From Peromyscus leucopus (Eukaryota > Chordata > Mammalia > Rodentia > Cricetidae), in contig NC_051075.1 in NCBI RefSeq assembly GCF_004664715.2, positions 90,805,709 through 90,869,708 on the forward strand: 64,000 nucleotides of DNA, written 5' to 3'. The first letter of the stretch is position 1, and each line of letters begins with the position of its first letter. The notes under the pieces were generated by a model, which was not told the origin of the DNA, ran no database searches, and saw only the letters and a list, made by a program, of their open reading frames with translations. Position numbers and translations under genes: made by a program. Below are positions 10,182-20,073 of this stretch, piece by piece.

Positions 10182-12662
10182 AAAAACAAACTTCTACAAA
10201 CTGGGGTGGGTAGTTTTCCCCTTGATTTTGGGATCACACGAGAATGAGACTTTCCATAGCCAAATAAAGCACTCACAACCACACGGCAGGATGCCACACT
10301 CAGGCTGGGCGACCACCAACTGTACTCACCACGGTGAGCTCCTTGCCAGCCGCTTTTCGGAAGGCTTTAGTCCACCTGACCTTGCGTGGGTTCCGCTTCT
10401 TCTTGAAGTTTTTATGACACTTGGATTTGCAGAATCGGAACACCTACGAGACACTCAAGTTAAAACACTGGAGTCAACAATAAAAAACGTTTCTATCTCA
10501 GGATACACCCCCCTAGCCAACCAACAAAAACTTCGTAAAGTCTGAGCAATGACAGTAGTTCCCCTGCATGACTCCTCCTGACGACACCAAGAATCACACG
10601 GGACATCAGAACAGAAGACAACTCAGAGTTTGGGGGGTGTCAAACCCCATCCCTGACAGCGGGCTAAAAACCCTGAAACGGAACAGTCACTAATCGCTTT
10701 AGAGGATAAGACCTCACACTGGCCTTAGGCGAAGGACCAATTCTAAGAAAAATGCCTGAAATCCCTTCTTGATTTGGGATCTCAAAATCACTTTCCTATA
10801 TCCCCAGTGAGGGTGACTTTTGAGCCAAGCTGAATCCTATTTGCTTCCTTTTGGCTGAAGGCACAAAATATTTTCAAAACTAAAACTGCTAACAGGTCAT
10901 TTTCCTTTTCTTCTTCAATGTCTATTTTATCATTAGCTATGAGTTCTGCAGTGAATTGCTTTTTTGCTGTCGTTCTAAAACAAAGCCTTACTGTGTAGTC
11001 CAGGCTGACCTGCAACTGGGAATCCTCCTGCCTCGGCCTTCTACCTACCCTGATTATGAACATTTGCTCCCATGCTGAGTGCTGGATTGTGTTTTGAAAG
11101 ATCACATCCACAGGTCTAAGTCAGAGTCTTTACTATTTTAATTCTCCATCTTCATCCCAAAGAAGCAGCAACTTTCAGTTTACTAACATTTTGATGTGTT
11201 TTCGAAATGGACAGTAAGGCTTTTATAAGCCTAAACTACTTTATCTTGTTACCTATAATCCCTTTAAAAAGAATGCAATCTGGGGCTGGAGAGATGGCTC
11301 AGCAGTTAAGAGCACTGACTGCTCTTCCAGAGGATCTGGATTCAATTCCCAGCACCCACATAGCAGCTCACAACTGTCTGTAACTCCTGTTCCAGGGTAC
11401 CTGACACCCTCATACAGACATACATGCAGGCCAAACACCAATGCACATGAAATAAGATAAATAGCTTTAAAAAAAAAAAAGAAAGAAAGAAAGAACACAA
11501 TCTGTGTGTGTCCCTTGAAGAAACATGAAAAGTAAGCCTTTGAGGTTAACGGGTTTCTAGCAAAAAAAAAAAAAAAAAAAAAAAACAAACTAAGTGTCAT
11601 AACTAAAATGTGTGACCCAGTCACACCAGCTGAAAAGGTGTGAACAACATTAACTAAGAAAATCTGCACATATTGCACAAATCATAAAGCTTTCATTTAC
11701 ATACTTCAGATTATTCTGTGGGAACCTTTGCTTACATTGTTCTGTGAGAACCTGCAAGAAGAGCACTGCACGTAACCGGCTCAAATGGGAGCAAAGTACA
11801 TTATGTACGTGCCATTCTGAGAATTAGAGGGATGGGATTCACTCCCAAACAAGAGGGCAAATGCATGTACTATAAAAGAAGGGCTGCCACAACGTCACCT
11901 GTACTTATTCACATTAACAGCTCCACCCCAAGCCTTTGTCATTTACACTCCTATTCTTCTTCGGAGACTGTTCTGTTCTGCACCTTTTACTCAAATCGTG
12001 CAACTTCCTACACAGGATGCTCCCTCTCCCCTCGCATACAGAAATGGAAACACAGAACTCAGAGAAAGGGCCCGGTGTCTCCAGGAAAGGGGCTCCGAGG
12101 CTTCCTGAACCTAAGAACTGGAGAGGTCACGGTGTCAAGAACAGCGACCTCGTCCTTCACAAGTCTGCACCGTCACTTGTTGACTAAAGGAGCTTTTGCT
12201 CCCGAAGGTCTGAGGACGAAGTGGGATAGTGAAGGTCGCGAGGAACCCTGCCGCCCCCCCCCCCCCAAAGACCCTGCATCCTGAGTCTCTCCTAGCTCCC
12301 CTCCGGCAACAACACACAACTCTATCAGGCCGCAGGCACCACGTCCATGAACCTCTGCAGACACTCCCACCTCCGGCTGGTCCCTACGCCCCGGGACGTC
12401 AGCATGAAGCCCGCCTGAGCAAGCGTTCGACCGAGTTCCCGACCCTACGGCAGCCCGGGAGGCCTTGGGATGAGACGTGCGTCCGATCGCAGGGTGGAGA
12501 CCTCGCCGGCCGTGAGCCCAGGCCACCCCCGCGGAGCCACGAACCCGGCGCGAGCTGCGCGCGCCCCCGTCCCCAGCTCACCTTGCAGTCGTTGCGGACG
12601 AACATCATGCCGTGGCCCGGGTAGATGGGCCCGGAACAGAAGTAACATTTCTCGATCCTCAT
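4356..12662 (-). CDS. RSL24D1: RSL24D1, ribosomal L24 domain-containing protein 1 (six coding exons, whole CDS span)
   Basis: Coding exons, in transcription order, are 12662-12582, 10443-10330, 8924-8852, 7584-7521, 5262-5177 and 4429-4356. They sum to 492 nt, giving 163 aa plus TAA, the usual length of this family. The product is the nucleolar 60S biogenesis factor (yeast Rlp24 homologue) that holds the site later taken by ribosomal protein eL24. Visible in the translation are an N-terminal zinc-binding motif with Cys6-X2-Cys9 and Cys32-X3-Cys36, a Lys/Arg-rich stretch around residues 37-60 ([14 protein letters not shown]), a basic helical middle, and an acidic tail ending EDVDMEDAS. Every junction has GT/AG and the phases close (0, 0, 1, 0, 1). 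The start is the only ATG giving the conserved [10 protein letters not shown]-terminus, and it lies in a CpG-rich promoter. Introns distinguish it from the processed copies common in mammals. Assignment rests on recognition of the conserved protein. Confidence 0.97.
4430..5176 (-). other. RSL24D1: RSL24D1 intron 5, no repeats recognised
   Basis: Unique-looking intron sequence; no open frame or RNA fold that I can support. Confidence 0.6.
5177..5262 (-). CDS. RSL24D1: RSL24D1 coding exon 5
   Basis: Encodes [20 protein letters not shown] onward to IRAPLA. AG acceptor at 5264-5263, GTGAG donor from 5176; 86 nt. Rodent-type Ser where the human protein, as recalled, has Asn (KQSIHLI). Confidence 0.96.
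5962..6146 (+). repeat. B3/B2-type SINE
   Basis: Decayed tRNA-derived head, CA-rich tail and long A-run that runs into the next B1. Confidence 0.65.
6147..6280 (+). repeat. B1 SINE (old)
   Basis: 'tttaatcctagcactcag' body and (A)n tail, diverged from consensus. Confidence 0.8.
6289..6512 (+). repeat. B2 SINE
   Basis: 'agagagatggctcagtggtt' head and poly(A) tail. Confidence 0.9.
7521..7584 (-). CDS. RSL24D1: RSL24D1 coding exon 4
   Basis: Encodes [20 protein letters not shown] and the following N. The first and last codons are split with the neighbouring exons. AG acceptor at 7586-7585, GTATG donor from 7520; 64 nt. Confidence 0.96.
8012..8100 (+). repeat. ID SINE with perfect 10-bp target-site duplication
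   Basis: CCACAGGAAG at 8002-8011 and again at 8101-8110 brackets an ID element with an unusual G-rich end (CAGGGGGGGG) before a short A-run. Confidence 0.92.
8189..8535. repeat. Donor segment of a dispersed 340-bp duplication
   Basis: Near-identical to 17785-18124 in the same orientation. It lies in RSL24D1 intron 3 and looks like unique sequence, apart from a short B1-like start. Confidence 0.9.
8852..8924 (-). CDS. RSL24D1: RSL24D1 coding exon 3
   Basis: Residues 66-89 plus one base, [20 protein letters not shown] onward to WSKT. AG acceptor at 8926-8925, GTAAG donor from 8851; 73 nt. Confidence 0.96.
8925..10329 (-). other. RSL24D1: RSL24D1 intron 2
   Basis: Mostly unique sequence. A G-run region at about 9734-9760 and a poly(A) of about 29 at 10150-10179 are the only notable features. 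Confidence 0.6.
10330..10443 (-). CDS. RSL24D1: RSL24D1 coding exon 2
   Basis: Residues 28-65, VFRFCKSKC...GKELTV, completing the zinc motif (Cys32, Cys36). It is flanked by an AG acceptor at 10445-10444 and a GTGAGT donor from 10329; 114 nt, phase 0 on both sides. Confidence 0.97.
10444..12581 (-). other. RSL24D1: RSL24D1 intron 1
   Basis: Holds a B2 at 11282-11492, a decayed B1-like patch at about 10965-11075 (minus), poly(A) at 11561-11585, and a CpG-rich 3' end that is part of the promoter island. Confidence 0.65.
11282..11492 (+). repeat. B2 SINE
   Basis: 'gggctggagagatggctcag' head, A-rich tail with (GAAA)n. Near-repeat GAATGCAATCTG / GAACACAATCTG flanks it, an imperfect target duplication. 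Confidence 0.9.
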
Positions 12663-12960
12663 GTTGACTCCGCGTGGGACCCACCTCCCAGGCGCCGAGC
12701 TCAAGAGGAAGGGATACGATGCGTCACTTCCGAGCCCCCGGAAGCAATTCTCTGACCCGACCCGGAACGGGCCCTGGGATTGCGAGCTGTACGTGATGGC
12801 AGCTCCGGACGGACGGACGGGCGGACGCGTGCGTAGCAGCGTCGCCGCCGTGCACAGGCTCCCAGGCTGTCGTCTGCATCCGGGTTGGGTTTTTTTTGAC
12901 TCTGTGGCCCCGGCCGGCCTCTGTACCTGCGCTTGAAGTGCGGCCGAATTTCCCCGTGTA
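12400..12960 (-). promoter_or_regulatory. RSL24D1: CpG-island promoter of RSL24D1
   Basis: The sequence around coding exon 1 is strongly CpG-rich, unlike the rest of the window. About 60-80 bases upstream of the ATG, two ETS-type cores face each other: ACTTCCG at 12726-12732 and CCGGAAG at 12738-12744. A TGCGTCA CRE-like half-site overlaps the first. No TATA box is seen, which fits a housekeeping promoter with initiation near 12680-12750. Confidence 0.7.
12582..12662 (-). CDS. RSL24D1: RSL24D1 coding exon 1
   Basis: Codes for residues 1-27, MRIEKCYFC...RNDCK, including zinc-ligand cysteines 6 and 9. The donor GTGAG follows directly at 12581-12577, phase 0. Confidence 0.97.
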
Positions 12961-13064
12961 TACTCTTGTCATTGTGGTTTGTGCTTTGCCAGGAGTACGC
13001 TCCTCAAGCCGGATTGGGGCCAAGGAAGGTCTCCTTTACCCCAGACTTGCCTTCCGCAAAAGAC

Positions 13065-13598
13065 TTGTGTGGCGAGCACCTACCCCACTTACGGGGGAGG
13101 AATCATCACTCTTGATTCAGACTTGGTATCACACTCATTTATTCACACAGTAAGATTACAAGCACTATGCATCCTGTCTTCCAAATGGAAGCGGGAGTAC
13201 CTCTCCGACTCGCCCCGTCTGTTGCTCTGGATCTTGGGTCCGCCTTCCTCAGGTCCGCCACGTCTGCACTGGGGACAGGCTCTCACGTCTCTGGCGGAGG
13301 AGAGTCGTCTCCGCGAGGGCCTGACGAGCTCTGTTGGTCGGGTCTGAGGCTTCATCTTTTATATTCTTTCCTGGCTGGGTTTCTGGTCTTATCCCTACTT
13401 CCACACATAGCTTATAGCTTATCACTGCTCCATTTGTGGTTTACTTACGTCATTCTGTTGCTTATCACTCCTGACCAGGGTTGTTCACCCTAGGCTTTAC
13501 ATGTGTTCCTTACAACTTGGCGGGAATACGCAGCGAGAACCTGCCTCCCCGGCCTCGGGAAGACAGACCTAGAGCAAGCTGGTTCTCTCCTCCCGCCA
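13065..13598 (-). mobile_element. ERV LTR (IAP-like/class II type), solo
   Basis: On the minus strand there is a CRE-like ATGACGTAAG, a TATA box (AATATAAAAG region, plus-strand 13357-13366), then AATAAA (13143-13138) close to the 3' end. This is the U3-R-U5 layout of an LTR. No internal retroviral sequence adjoins it. It lies about 350 bases upstream of the RSL24D1 promoter in the same orientation. Ends are approximate. Confidence 0.65.
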
Positions 13599-13644
13599 TG
13601 TGGATCCCAGAGATTGCTCTCGGGTACCTTATCCTCGTTTTTGT

Positions 13645-13775
13645 ATTTTTGAGAGGGTCTCACTTTGCGTAGTCTGAAACTGGCTCTGTAAGCCAGGCTG
13701 GCCTCGAACGAATAGAGATCTGCCTGCCTCTGCCTCCCTAGGAGTGAGATGTAAGGGGTGCGCTACCGGGCTTGG
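13645..13775 (-). repeat. B1 SINE (old)
   Basis: Reverse-oriented body: 'gagagggtctcactttgcg' start and 'ggctggcctcgaacga'. Confidence 0.7.
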
Positions 13776-13784
13776 CTTTTTAAT

Positions 13785-13982
13785 CGGAATTTTATGTGTT
13801 TTGCTTGCTTTGCATGTTCACGGTGTGCGTGCTGTGCCAGCCAAAGCCAGAAGATGGCGTAGAATCCACGGGAACTGGAGTTAGTAGATAGTTGGGAGCC
13901 TCCACGTGGGTGCTGGGAGTAGAACCGGATTCCTCTGGAAGAGCAGCCAGTGTTCTTAACCACTGAGCCATCTCTCCAGCAC
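13785..13982 (-). repeat. B2 SINE
   Basis: Reverse orientation; ends with 'aaccactgagccatctctcc'. Confidence 0.88.
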
Positions 13983-14158
13983 CTCATTCCGTTTGAGGTA
14001 GGCATCTCAATATGTAATTGAGGGTGCCTGGAAATCACAATCCTTCCGCTTCCACGCTGGTCTTATGGAGGTGTGCCACCATACCTGGCTCGGAATTTAT
14101 GTTGATCACATGTTGGAATATTTAAAATATGTTTAGATAAATCATACTGTTACATTTT

Positions 14159-14290
14159 TGGCTAAGTGCAGTGGTGCATGTCCTTACCACCAGCACTCGG
14201 GATGCAAAGGCAGGCTGCAGGAGAGACCTCTGTAGGTTCTAGACATTACTTAGCAAGTTTCCTGTAAGCCACAGCTACTTGCTGAGCCCT
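14159..14290 (+). repeat. B1 SINE (very diverged)
   Basis: 'gcagtggtgcatgtcc' and 'ccagcactcgggatgcaaagg' are recognisable. Confidence 0.55.
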
Positions 14291-15066
14291 TGTCAAAGAA
14301 AGAGGAAAAAACTTTTGCCTGTTTTTTCCGGTTTTCAAGTGTGGCTACGAGAAAATTGCATATGCCCTGTGTTATGGATCTCAGACTATACAAAGCTGCT
14401 CTGCAGGCTTGCCTACCTTCCTGTCCTGCTGGCCTGGCCTATCTTCCTGATCAAAAAATTAGTAGTTTTACCACTTTTCCTGTGTGCTAGGATCAAACCC
14501 AAAGACTTGAGCATGCTAGGCAAGTACTCTACCATTGGCCATATCCCCAAAATCCATACGGTCTTCCGTCCCTGAGTTGATCTCACTGAACAGAATATCA
14601 AAGTTCTGATGCCTTGGGCCTCAGTTCCCAGACTGTGCAACTGAAGAATGAAATGAGTTGTCTACCTGTCTTGGCCTTGTTGGAGTGCCCCTGGCGTGAC
14701 TTTGAGGTGAAGAGCCCATATACCATACCTCGTTACTTCCCTCTCTACCTTGTGCTTGGCTGTAAGCGTCCAGCTGCTGCTCCAGTGCCACGCCTGTCTG
14801 CTGCCATGCTCTTTGCCATGGCAGTCGTGGACTCCTCCTTCTAAAACTGTAAGCCCCACCCAACGCTTCTGAGAGTTGCCTTGGTTACGGTGTTTTCTCA
14901 TGGCAACAGAAAAATAACTAGGACACTTCCAGTCTCTAACTGCTCCTTTTAGTCTGTAAACTGTTTTCTACATGTTTATGTAATGGATATATAGCCACGC
15001 TGGTAGTCCTAGGGTCTAACCCCCCTCGAGGGTGGCATGTCAGTTATTTACATTAAGATACATAAC
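14291..15066. other. Intergenic; ID-like and hAT-like remnants
   Basis: A decayed reverse ID-like segment lies at about 14474-14552. The end around 14760-14930 ('ggcaacagaaaaataactag') resembles old rodent hAT-type repeats. Nothing coding. Confidence 0.4.
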
Positions 15067-15240
15067 AGAGCCCGCCGCCGCCGGCGCACACATTTAATCC
15101 CAGCACTTGGGAGGCAGAGGCAGGCGGATCCCTGTGAGTTCGAGGGCAGCCTGGTCTACAGAGCCAGATCCAGGACAGGCACCAAAACTACACAGAGAAA
15201 CCCTGTCTCAAAAAAACCAAAATAAATAAATAAATAAATA
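15067..15240 (+). repeat. B1 SINE with CCG-expanded head
   Basis: The head reads GCCCGCCGCCGCCGGCGCAC before the normal body, followed by an (AAAT)n tail. Confidence 0.9.
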
Positions 15241-15327
15241 ACAGTAGCAAAATCAGTTACAATGCAGCAAAGAAATAATTTTATGGTTGGAGTTCACCAC
15301 AAAATGAAGAGCTAACGGGTTTTATTT

Positions 15328-15460
15328 ATTTTGGTTGTTCTGAGACAGGGTTCCTCTGTGTAGCCCTGGCTGTCCTGGAACTGACTCAGTAGACCAGGCT
15401 GGCTTCGAACTCAGATTCTGAGTGCTGGGATTAAAGGCATGTACCACCACCACCCAGCTT
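15328..15460 (-). repeat. B1 SINE
   Basis: 'gagacagggttcctctgtg' to 'ggcatgtaccaccacc'. Confidence 0.9.
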
Positions 15461-15628
15461 CTCAGCTGAGGTCCCCACTTCCATAATGACTGTTATTTGT
15501 GTCATATTGACATAAAAACTAGCCAGCGTAGACATCTTTGGCAACACAGCAAGACTGGGGCAGAGTGGATATTAATGAGGGAGAGGGGAAGAGACTGGTA
15601 TCTTAATTTTAAAATTAATTTACATGAG

Positions 15629-15812
15629 GGGGCTGGAGAGATGGCTCAGCAGTTAAGAGCACTGACTATTCTTCCAAAGGTCCTGAGTTCGATTCCCAGA
15701 AACCACATGGTGGCTCACAAACAACTGTAATGAGATCTAGTGCCCTTTTTTCTGGCTTGCAGAGATACATGCAGGCAGAACACTGTATACATAATAAAAT
15801 AAGTATTTTTTT
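15629..15812 (+). repeat. B2 SINE
   Basis: 'ggggctggagagatggctca' head with AATAAAATAAG tail. Confidence 0.9.
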
Positions 15813-15867
15813 AAATAATGTACATAAGGCTAGAGATATGGCTCTGTGCTTAAGAGCAGTTGATCTA

Positions 15868-15998
15868 CCTGGTGGTGGCACACATCTATAGCCCAGCACT
15901 TGGAAGGTGGAGGCAGAAGGATCAGAAATTCAATGATCTTGGCTATATAATGAATTCCAGGTCAGCCTGGGCTATAAGACCATGTCTCAAAAAAAAAA
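15868..15998 (+). repeat. B1 SINE
   Basis: 'ctggtggtggcacacatct' body, 'gtctcaaaa' and a poly(A) of 18. Confidence 0.85.
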
Positions 15999-16079
15999 AA
16001 AAAAAGTGTCTGGGAATAGCCCAGTTATAGAGAACCTGCCTGATATGTTCAAAACCCTAGTTACACACACACACACCCT

Positions 16080-16610
16080 GAAGAGAGGAGAATCTGGCCT
16101 CTTGTACTATCTGTCTCCAACCAAGGACATTTCTTGCACACATTACCATATTCCTTTCAAAGTCCCCTCAGACACATCTGTGAAAGCCAGCATTCCCTCA
16201 GGGACTTGGTAGTCCCTACTTGTAAAAGGAATTCTCCTTATCTCTGGAAAAAGGGGGGCTTGAAGATAGTTCCTTCTGCTCAAAGGAGTCATTCTCTCTG
16301 GCAAAAGGGATGTATGGCTCTCATTAACATAACTGTGGTGCCTATTAGCATGTCAAGGTTGACCCCTCAGTCCCTACCCAAGCCCTCATGGAGCTCACAG
16401 GCTCCCTCCCTCCTAGGTCCCATAAAACCCAGGAGATGTCATAATACCCCCTCCAGCTCCCCCTGCCCTCCCTCTTCTGCGATCCTGGAGACACAGCCTT
16501 GGCAATTTAGAATAACTTTCTTTTTCACCCTTGGAGTGGCTGTTTGGGTTTCTTCACTGTATCCATTTCATTCCCAATCTGCGACTTTGTAGTCTTGCTT
16601 GTAAAACAGG
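16080..16610 (+). mobile_element. Putative LTR
   Basis: Contains a TATA-like CATAAAACCC (about 16421), a pyrimidine-rich leader and 'ccatttcattcccaatctg' near the end, typical of rodent ERV LTRs. Edges were not resolved. Confidence 0.4.
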
Positions 16611-16616
16611 AACCTG

Positions 16617-16870
16617 AAAACTCCTGCGGTGGTGAACTGTAATCCCAGCATTGGGAAACAGAGGCAGGAAAGCCAGAAATCCAAGGTCATCTTCCACTAT
16701 GTAGCGAACCTGATATCCGGGGCTTCATGAGACCATCACAACCCTTACTTCCTATCCCCGCAAGAACCTATGTCCCATCACTTAGGAAGCTCAGGAGGGA
16801 GCATTACCACAAGTCCCAGGCCAGCCTTGGCTACAGTGAGAGACCCTGTCACAACCCCATGAAACCTGCC
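16617..16870 (+). repeat. B1/B4-type SINE remnants
   Basis: Two decayed B1-like bodies in succession ('ctgtaatcccagcattggg', 'gtgagagaccctgtcac'). Confidence 0.55.
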
Positions 16871-17093
16871 GAGAGTAATGTAGTGTAATCAATCCTACTG
16901 CTTTGAAGGCTGGAGCAGTGAAACCTCCCCAAGCCCACAGACCAAGACTTGGGGGAGAGGAAGGCATTTACAGGAAAATAGTTGAAGTGCAACACATCCA
17001 AAAATAAAAAGGCCATCCCAGAAAGACAAACCTCACACGTTTTCTTGCATTACAGAGGATCTAAATGCAAATAAACTAAAAGCAGAAAGAGAC

Positions 17094-17507
17094 TGTCCTG
17101 GCTGGTTTTGGGTGTCAACCTGACACTAGCTAGCATCATCAGAAGGAGCCTCGGTTGAAGAAATGCCTCCGTGAGATCCAGCAGTAAGGCATTTTCTCAC
17201 TTAGTGATCAATGGGGGAGGGCCCAGCCATGGTGAGTGGTGCCATCCCTGGACTGCTGGTCCTGGGTTCTCTAAGATGGCCTGAGCAAGCCAGAGGAAGC
17301 AAGCTAGGAAGCAGCCCCCCTCCATGGCCTCTGCATCAGCTCCTGCCTCCAGGTCCCTGCCCTGCTTGAGTTCCCGTCCTGACTTCCTTCAGTGATGAAC
17401 AGCAAATGCTAAGAGGTAAGCTGAATAAACCTTTTCCTCCCCAACTTGCTTTTTGATCACGGTGTGTTTCGTTGCCACAATAGAAACCCTAAGACCGGGA
17501 CAAAGGT
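17094..17507 (+). mobile_element. URR1-like hAT/Charlie non-autonomous DNA transposon
   Basis: Matches from memory the rodent repeat that starts 'tggctggttttgggtgtcaa' and ends 'ccacaatagaaaccctaag', including 'aggcattttctcacttagtg'. A relative in the opposite orientation lies at 62.5 kb. Confidence 0.7.
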
Positions 17508-17677
17508 ACTGGCTGGCAAATGTCATCAAAGTCTGTGCCACCATGAAACCCATTTATACTGTTTATGAAAGGTAAAAGATAATAGTTACAGTTTTAAATC
17601 TTGAGAACTGGCCAGATGCAGTATCATACTCCTATAACCCCATCCTTTAGGAGGTAGAGACAGGTAGATCAGGGTCA

Positions 17678-18170
17678 GCTGGGTGGTGGTGGTAGACTCC
17701 TTTAATCCCAGCACTCCGGAGGCAGAGGCAGGCAGATCTGAGTTCAAAGCCAACCTGTTCTACAGACAGCTTGTTCCAGAAACGCCAGCACTCAGGAGGC
17801 CAAGGCTGTGCGTTCAAGGCCAGCCACAGCTGTCCAGAAGATCCTCTTAAAAATGAAAGGAACTAAGTTTTCCAACACTTGCCCTCCCTTCAATTAAAGT
17901 CCCTGCCTACTTCAGGGGAAAGACAAGGGCTCAACACTACCACTTTTAATTTGGGGCCTGTAACTCTGTATTCACCCAAACAAGCACTTAGGTGCACCCT
18001 AAAGTCTGTACTGATGGCTTGAAGTACAGCACCTTTTCATCTTACACCACAAGGCATACACCTGAGCCCTGGAGCAGCCGGTCAAGACTGGTGATGCATA
18101 CAGGTCAATATATCTAACTGGGTCACAGAAACACCAGTGCTACAAAGATCTTGTCTCAAAAAAAAAAGTT
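17678..18170 (+). repeat. B1 SINE interrupted by a 337-bp templated insertion
   Basis: The B1 body runs 17678-17788 and resumes at 18126. The insert (17789-18125) copies 8189-8535 and is bracketed by CAGAAACGCCAG (17777-17788) and CAGAAACACCAG (18126-18137). Confidence 0.88.
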
Positions 18171-18237
18171 GAGCTTCATCTGCAGCTACATAAATTCAAG
18201 GCCTGTGCTATAGTCACCCTGTTCCCACCAACTATAT

Positions 18238-18345
18238 GAAGACCTGATGTGGTGGCACATGCCTTTAATCCCAGCAGAGGCAGGCAGAGCTGAGTTTCAG
18301 GCCAGCCAGGGCTACATAGTAAGATCTCAAGGAAACAGACAAAAT
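18238..18345 (+). repeat. B1 SINE (partial)
   Basis: 'gtggtggcacatgcctttaa' followed by a deletion in the middle of the body. Confidence 0.8.
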
Positions 18346-18461
18346 CACCTGCATCTGTTTCCTTTGGTGCTAGAGATCAAAGTCAGGGCTTTGTGCATGT
18401 AGAAGGAAGTACTTGGCACGATGCTACATCATAGCAAAAGTAAAAGTTATCATTCTGAAGA

Positions 18462-18615
18462 TTTTTTGTTTTGTTTTGTTTTTTGTTTTTCAAGACAGGT
18501 TTTTACACCTTTCCTGGAACTCACTTGGTAGCCCAGGCTGGCCTTGAACTCAGAGATCCACCTGGCTCTGCCTCCCAAGTGCTGGGGTTAAAGGCATGTG
18601 CCACCACGCCCGGCC
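18462..18615 (-). repeat. B1 SINE
   Basis: 'caagacaggtttttacacc' to 'gccaccacgcccggcc'. Confidence 0.9.
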
Positions 18616-18747
18616 TGAAGAATCTTTTTATCTAGCACGCCGGTATCCCATCATCAAGTCATCTGTACATTCACCTCTGTCACCCAGAACATGCAAGTTC
18701 TGTCTCACATGTGACAAACCCAAGCTTTGCTCTCCACTCAGTGATTT

Positions 18748-19040
18748 TTGTTTTTCAAGACAGGGTTTCCCTAGGGAGCTTTGCGCCTGTCCTGGAACTC
18801 ACTTAGTAGCCCAGGCTGGCCTAGAACTCAGAGATCCCCCTGGCTCTGCCTCCCCAGTGCTGGGATTAAAGGCGTGCACCACCACTGCCAGGCTATCTCC
18901 TAGAATTTTTGATACAAGGTCTCATTGTGCGGTTCTGGCTATGCTAAAATTTGCTGTGTAAACCAGAATGACCCTGAACTTCCAAGGTCTGCCTGCTCGA
19001 GATTGCCAAGGGCTGGGACTAAAGGCATGCAACAGCACAA
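18748..19040 (-). repeat. Two B1 SINEs
   Basis: A clear copy at 18748-18894, then a much older one (about 18905-19030) with 'agggctgggactaaaggca'. Confidence 0.75.
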
Positions 19041-19147
19041 CCTTGCCTCCTGGCGTTTGTAAATGAAAATTTATTCCTGCTAGCTGTTAGCCCTACCCAT
19101 TGAATATTTCTGTGAAAATTTAGAGCACTCAGCTGCCTCCCCACAGA

Positions 19148-19283
19148 CTTGTTTTCAGGACAGGGTCTCTTGTGGTTCTTAGCTGTCCTGGAACTCTCTG
19201 TAGACCAGACTACCCTCAAACTCAAGATCCACCTGCCTCTGCCTCCCAAATGCTGGGATTAAAGGCGTGTACCACCCCCACCC
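19148..19283 (-). repeat. B1 SINE at left edge of duplication unit A
   Basis: Its 'caccccagcc' end is shared with 24870-24882, marking the duplication boundary. Confidence 0.88.
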
Positions 19284-19748
19284 CAGCCACCTCAGACTTC
19301 CTAAGGAGACTCAACCCACAAGCTCTCCAAGTTCAGGAAATTCAGATGACCCTAAGATACCAGCATTCCAGTCCCAGCCCTCCAATCCGCCCTTGCCAGA
19401 AGGGAACAAGCCAAAAGCAGAATTAGGTAGTGGCAACTAGATACAACCAAATGGAACTTTCAAAGCCAGTTTTTGTCAAAAAACCAAGTTGCAAACCACA
19501 GTCCACTGGAGTCACCTTGAGTCAAAGAGCCAGAGCAGACTCAACAGCCTGGCAAGGCAGCTCCATCACTATCAGATGTACTGGGTTAAGGAACAAGGAA
19601 AGCCTTTGATCCTGTGAGTGTTGGGGTGGGGACCCACAATCCAGAAGATTCCAGCCTCAGGAAGATAGTGAGGGTGTCCACAGCACTGGACTGAAGGAGC
19701 CCTGTACCCTTTCTACCATCCAAATAACATACTTTGGGGGTGCAATTC

Positions 19749-20073
19749 TTTATTGGAATATTTTTAATTGTGTTTGCAAACACTGAACACAAGGGGAAAA
19801 CAGTCCTCCTCCACTCTTCCAACTTCTAGGGCAAAACAATCAGAAAAAGGTGTCAGGAGACTTCAGCAGGGTTTAAAGATCACTGCCTCATTCATCCCAG
19901 ACTAGCCTGGAACTAGGGACCCCCTGCCTCTGCCTCCCGGTGCTGGGATTAGAGGTGTGTACATTTATACTGGCTGAGTCACCTTTATAAGGTGGTAACT
20001 GGTTCCCAGGCAGCCTTTGGAGGCTGAATACTAACATGCAAAGACTGCTGGGCTCCAGTCTCACTATTCTCTA
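19749..20073 (-). other. KHDC3: KHDC3 copy A 3' UTR with polyadenylation signal
   Basis: AATAAA on the minus strand lies at 19754-19749, about 320 bases after the stop, and is conserved at the matching place in copy B. A decayed B1 fragment lies inside at about 19886-19965. Confidence 0.6.

Noticed and set aside
10788..11111. 107-codon minus-strand open frame in RSL24D1 intron 1
   Set aside because: It crosses an old B1-like patch, has no family resemblance, and no splice or start context supports it.
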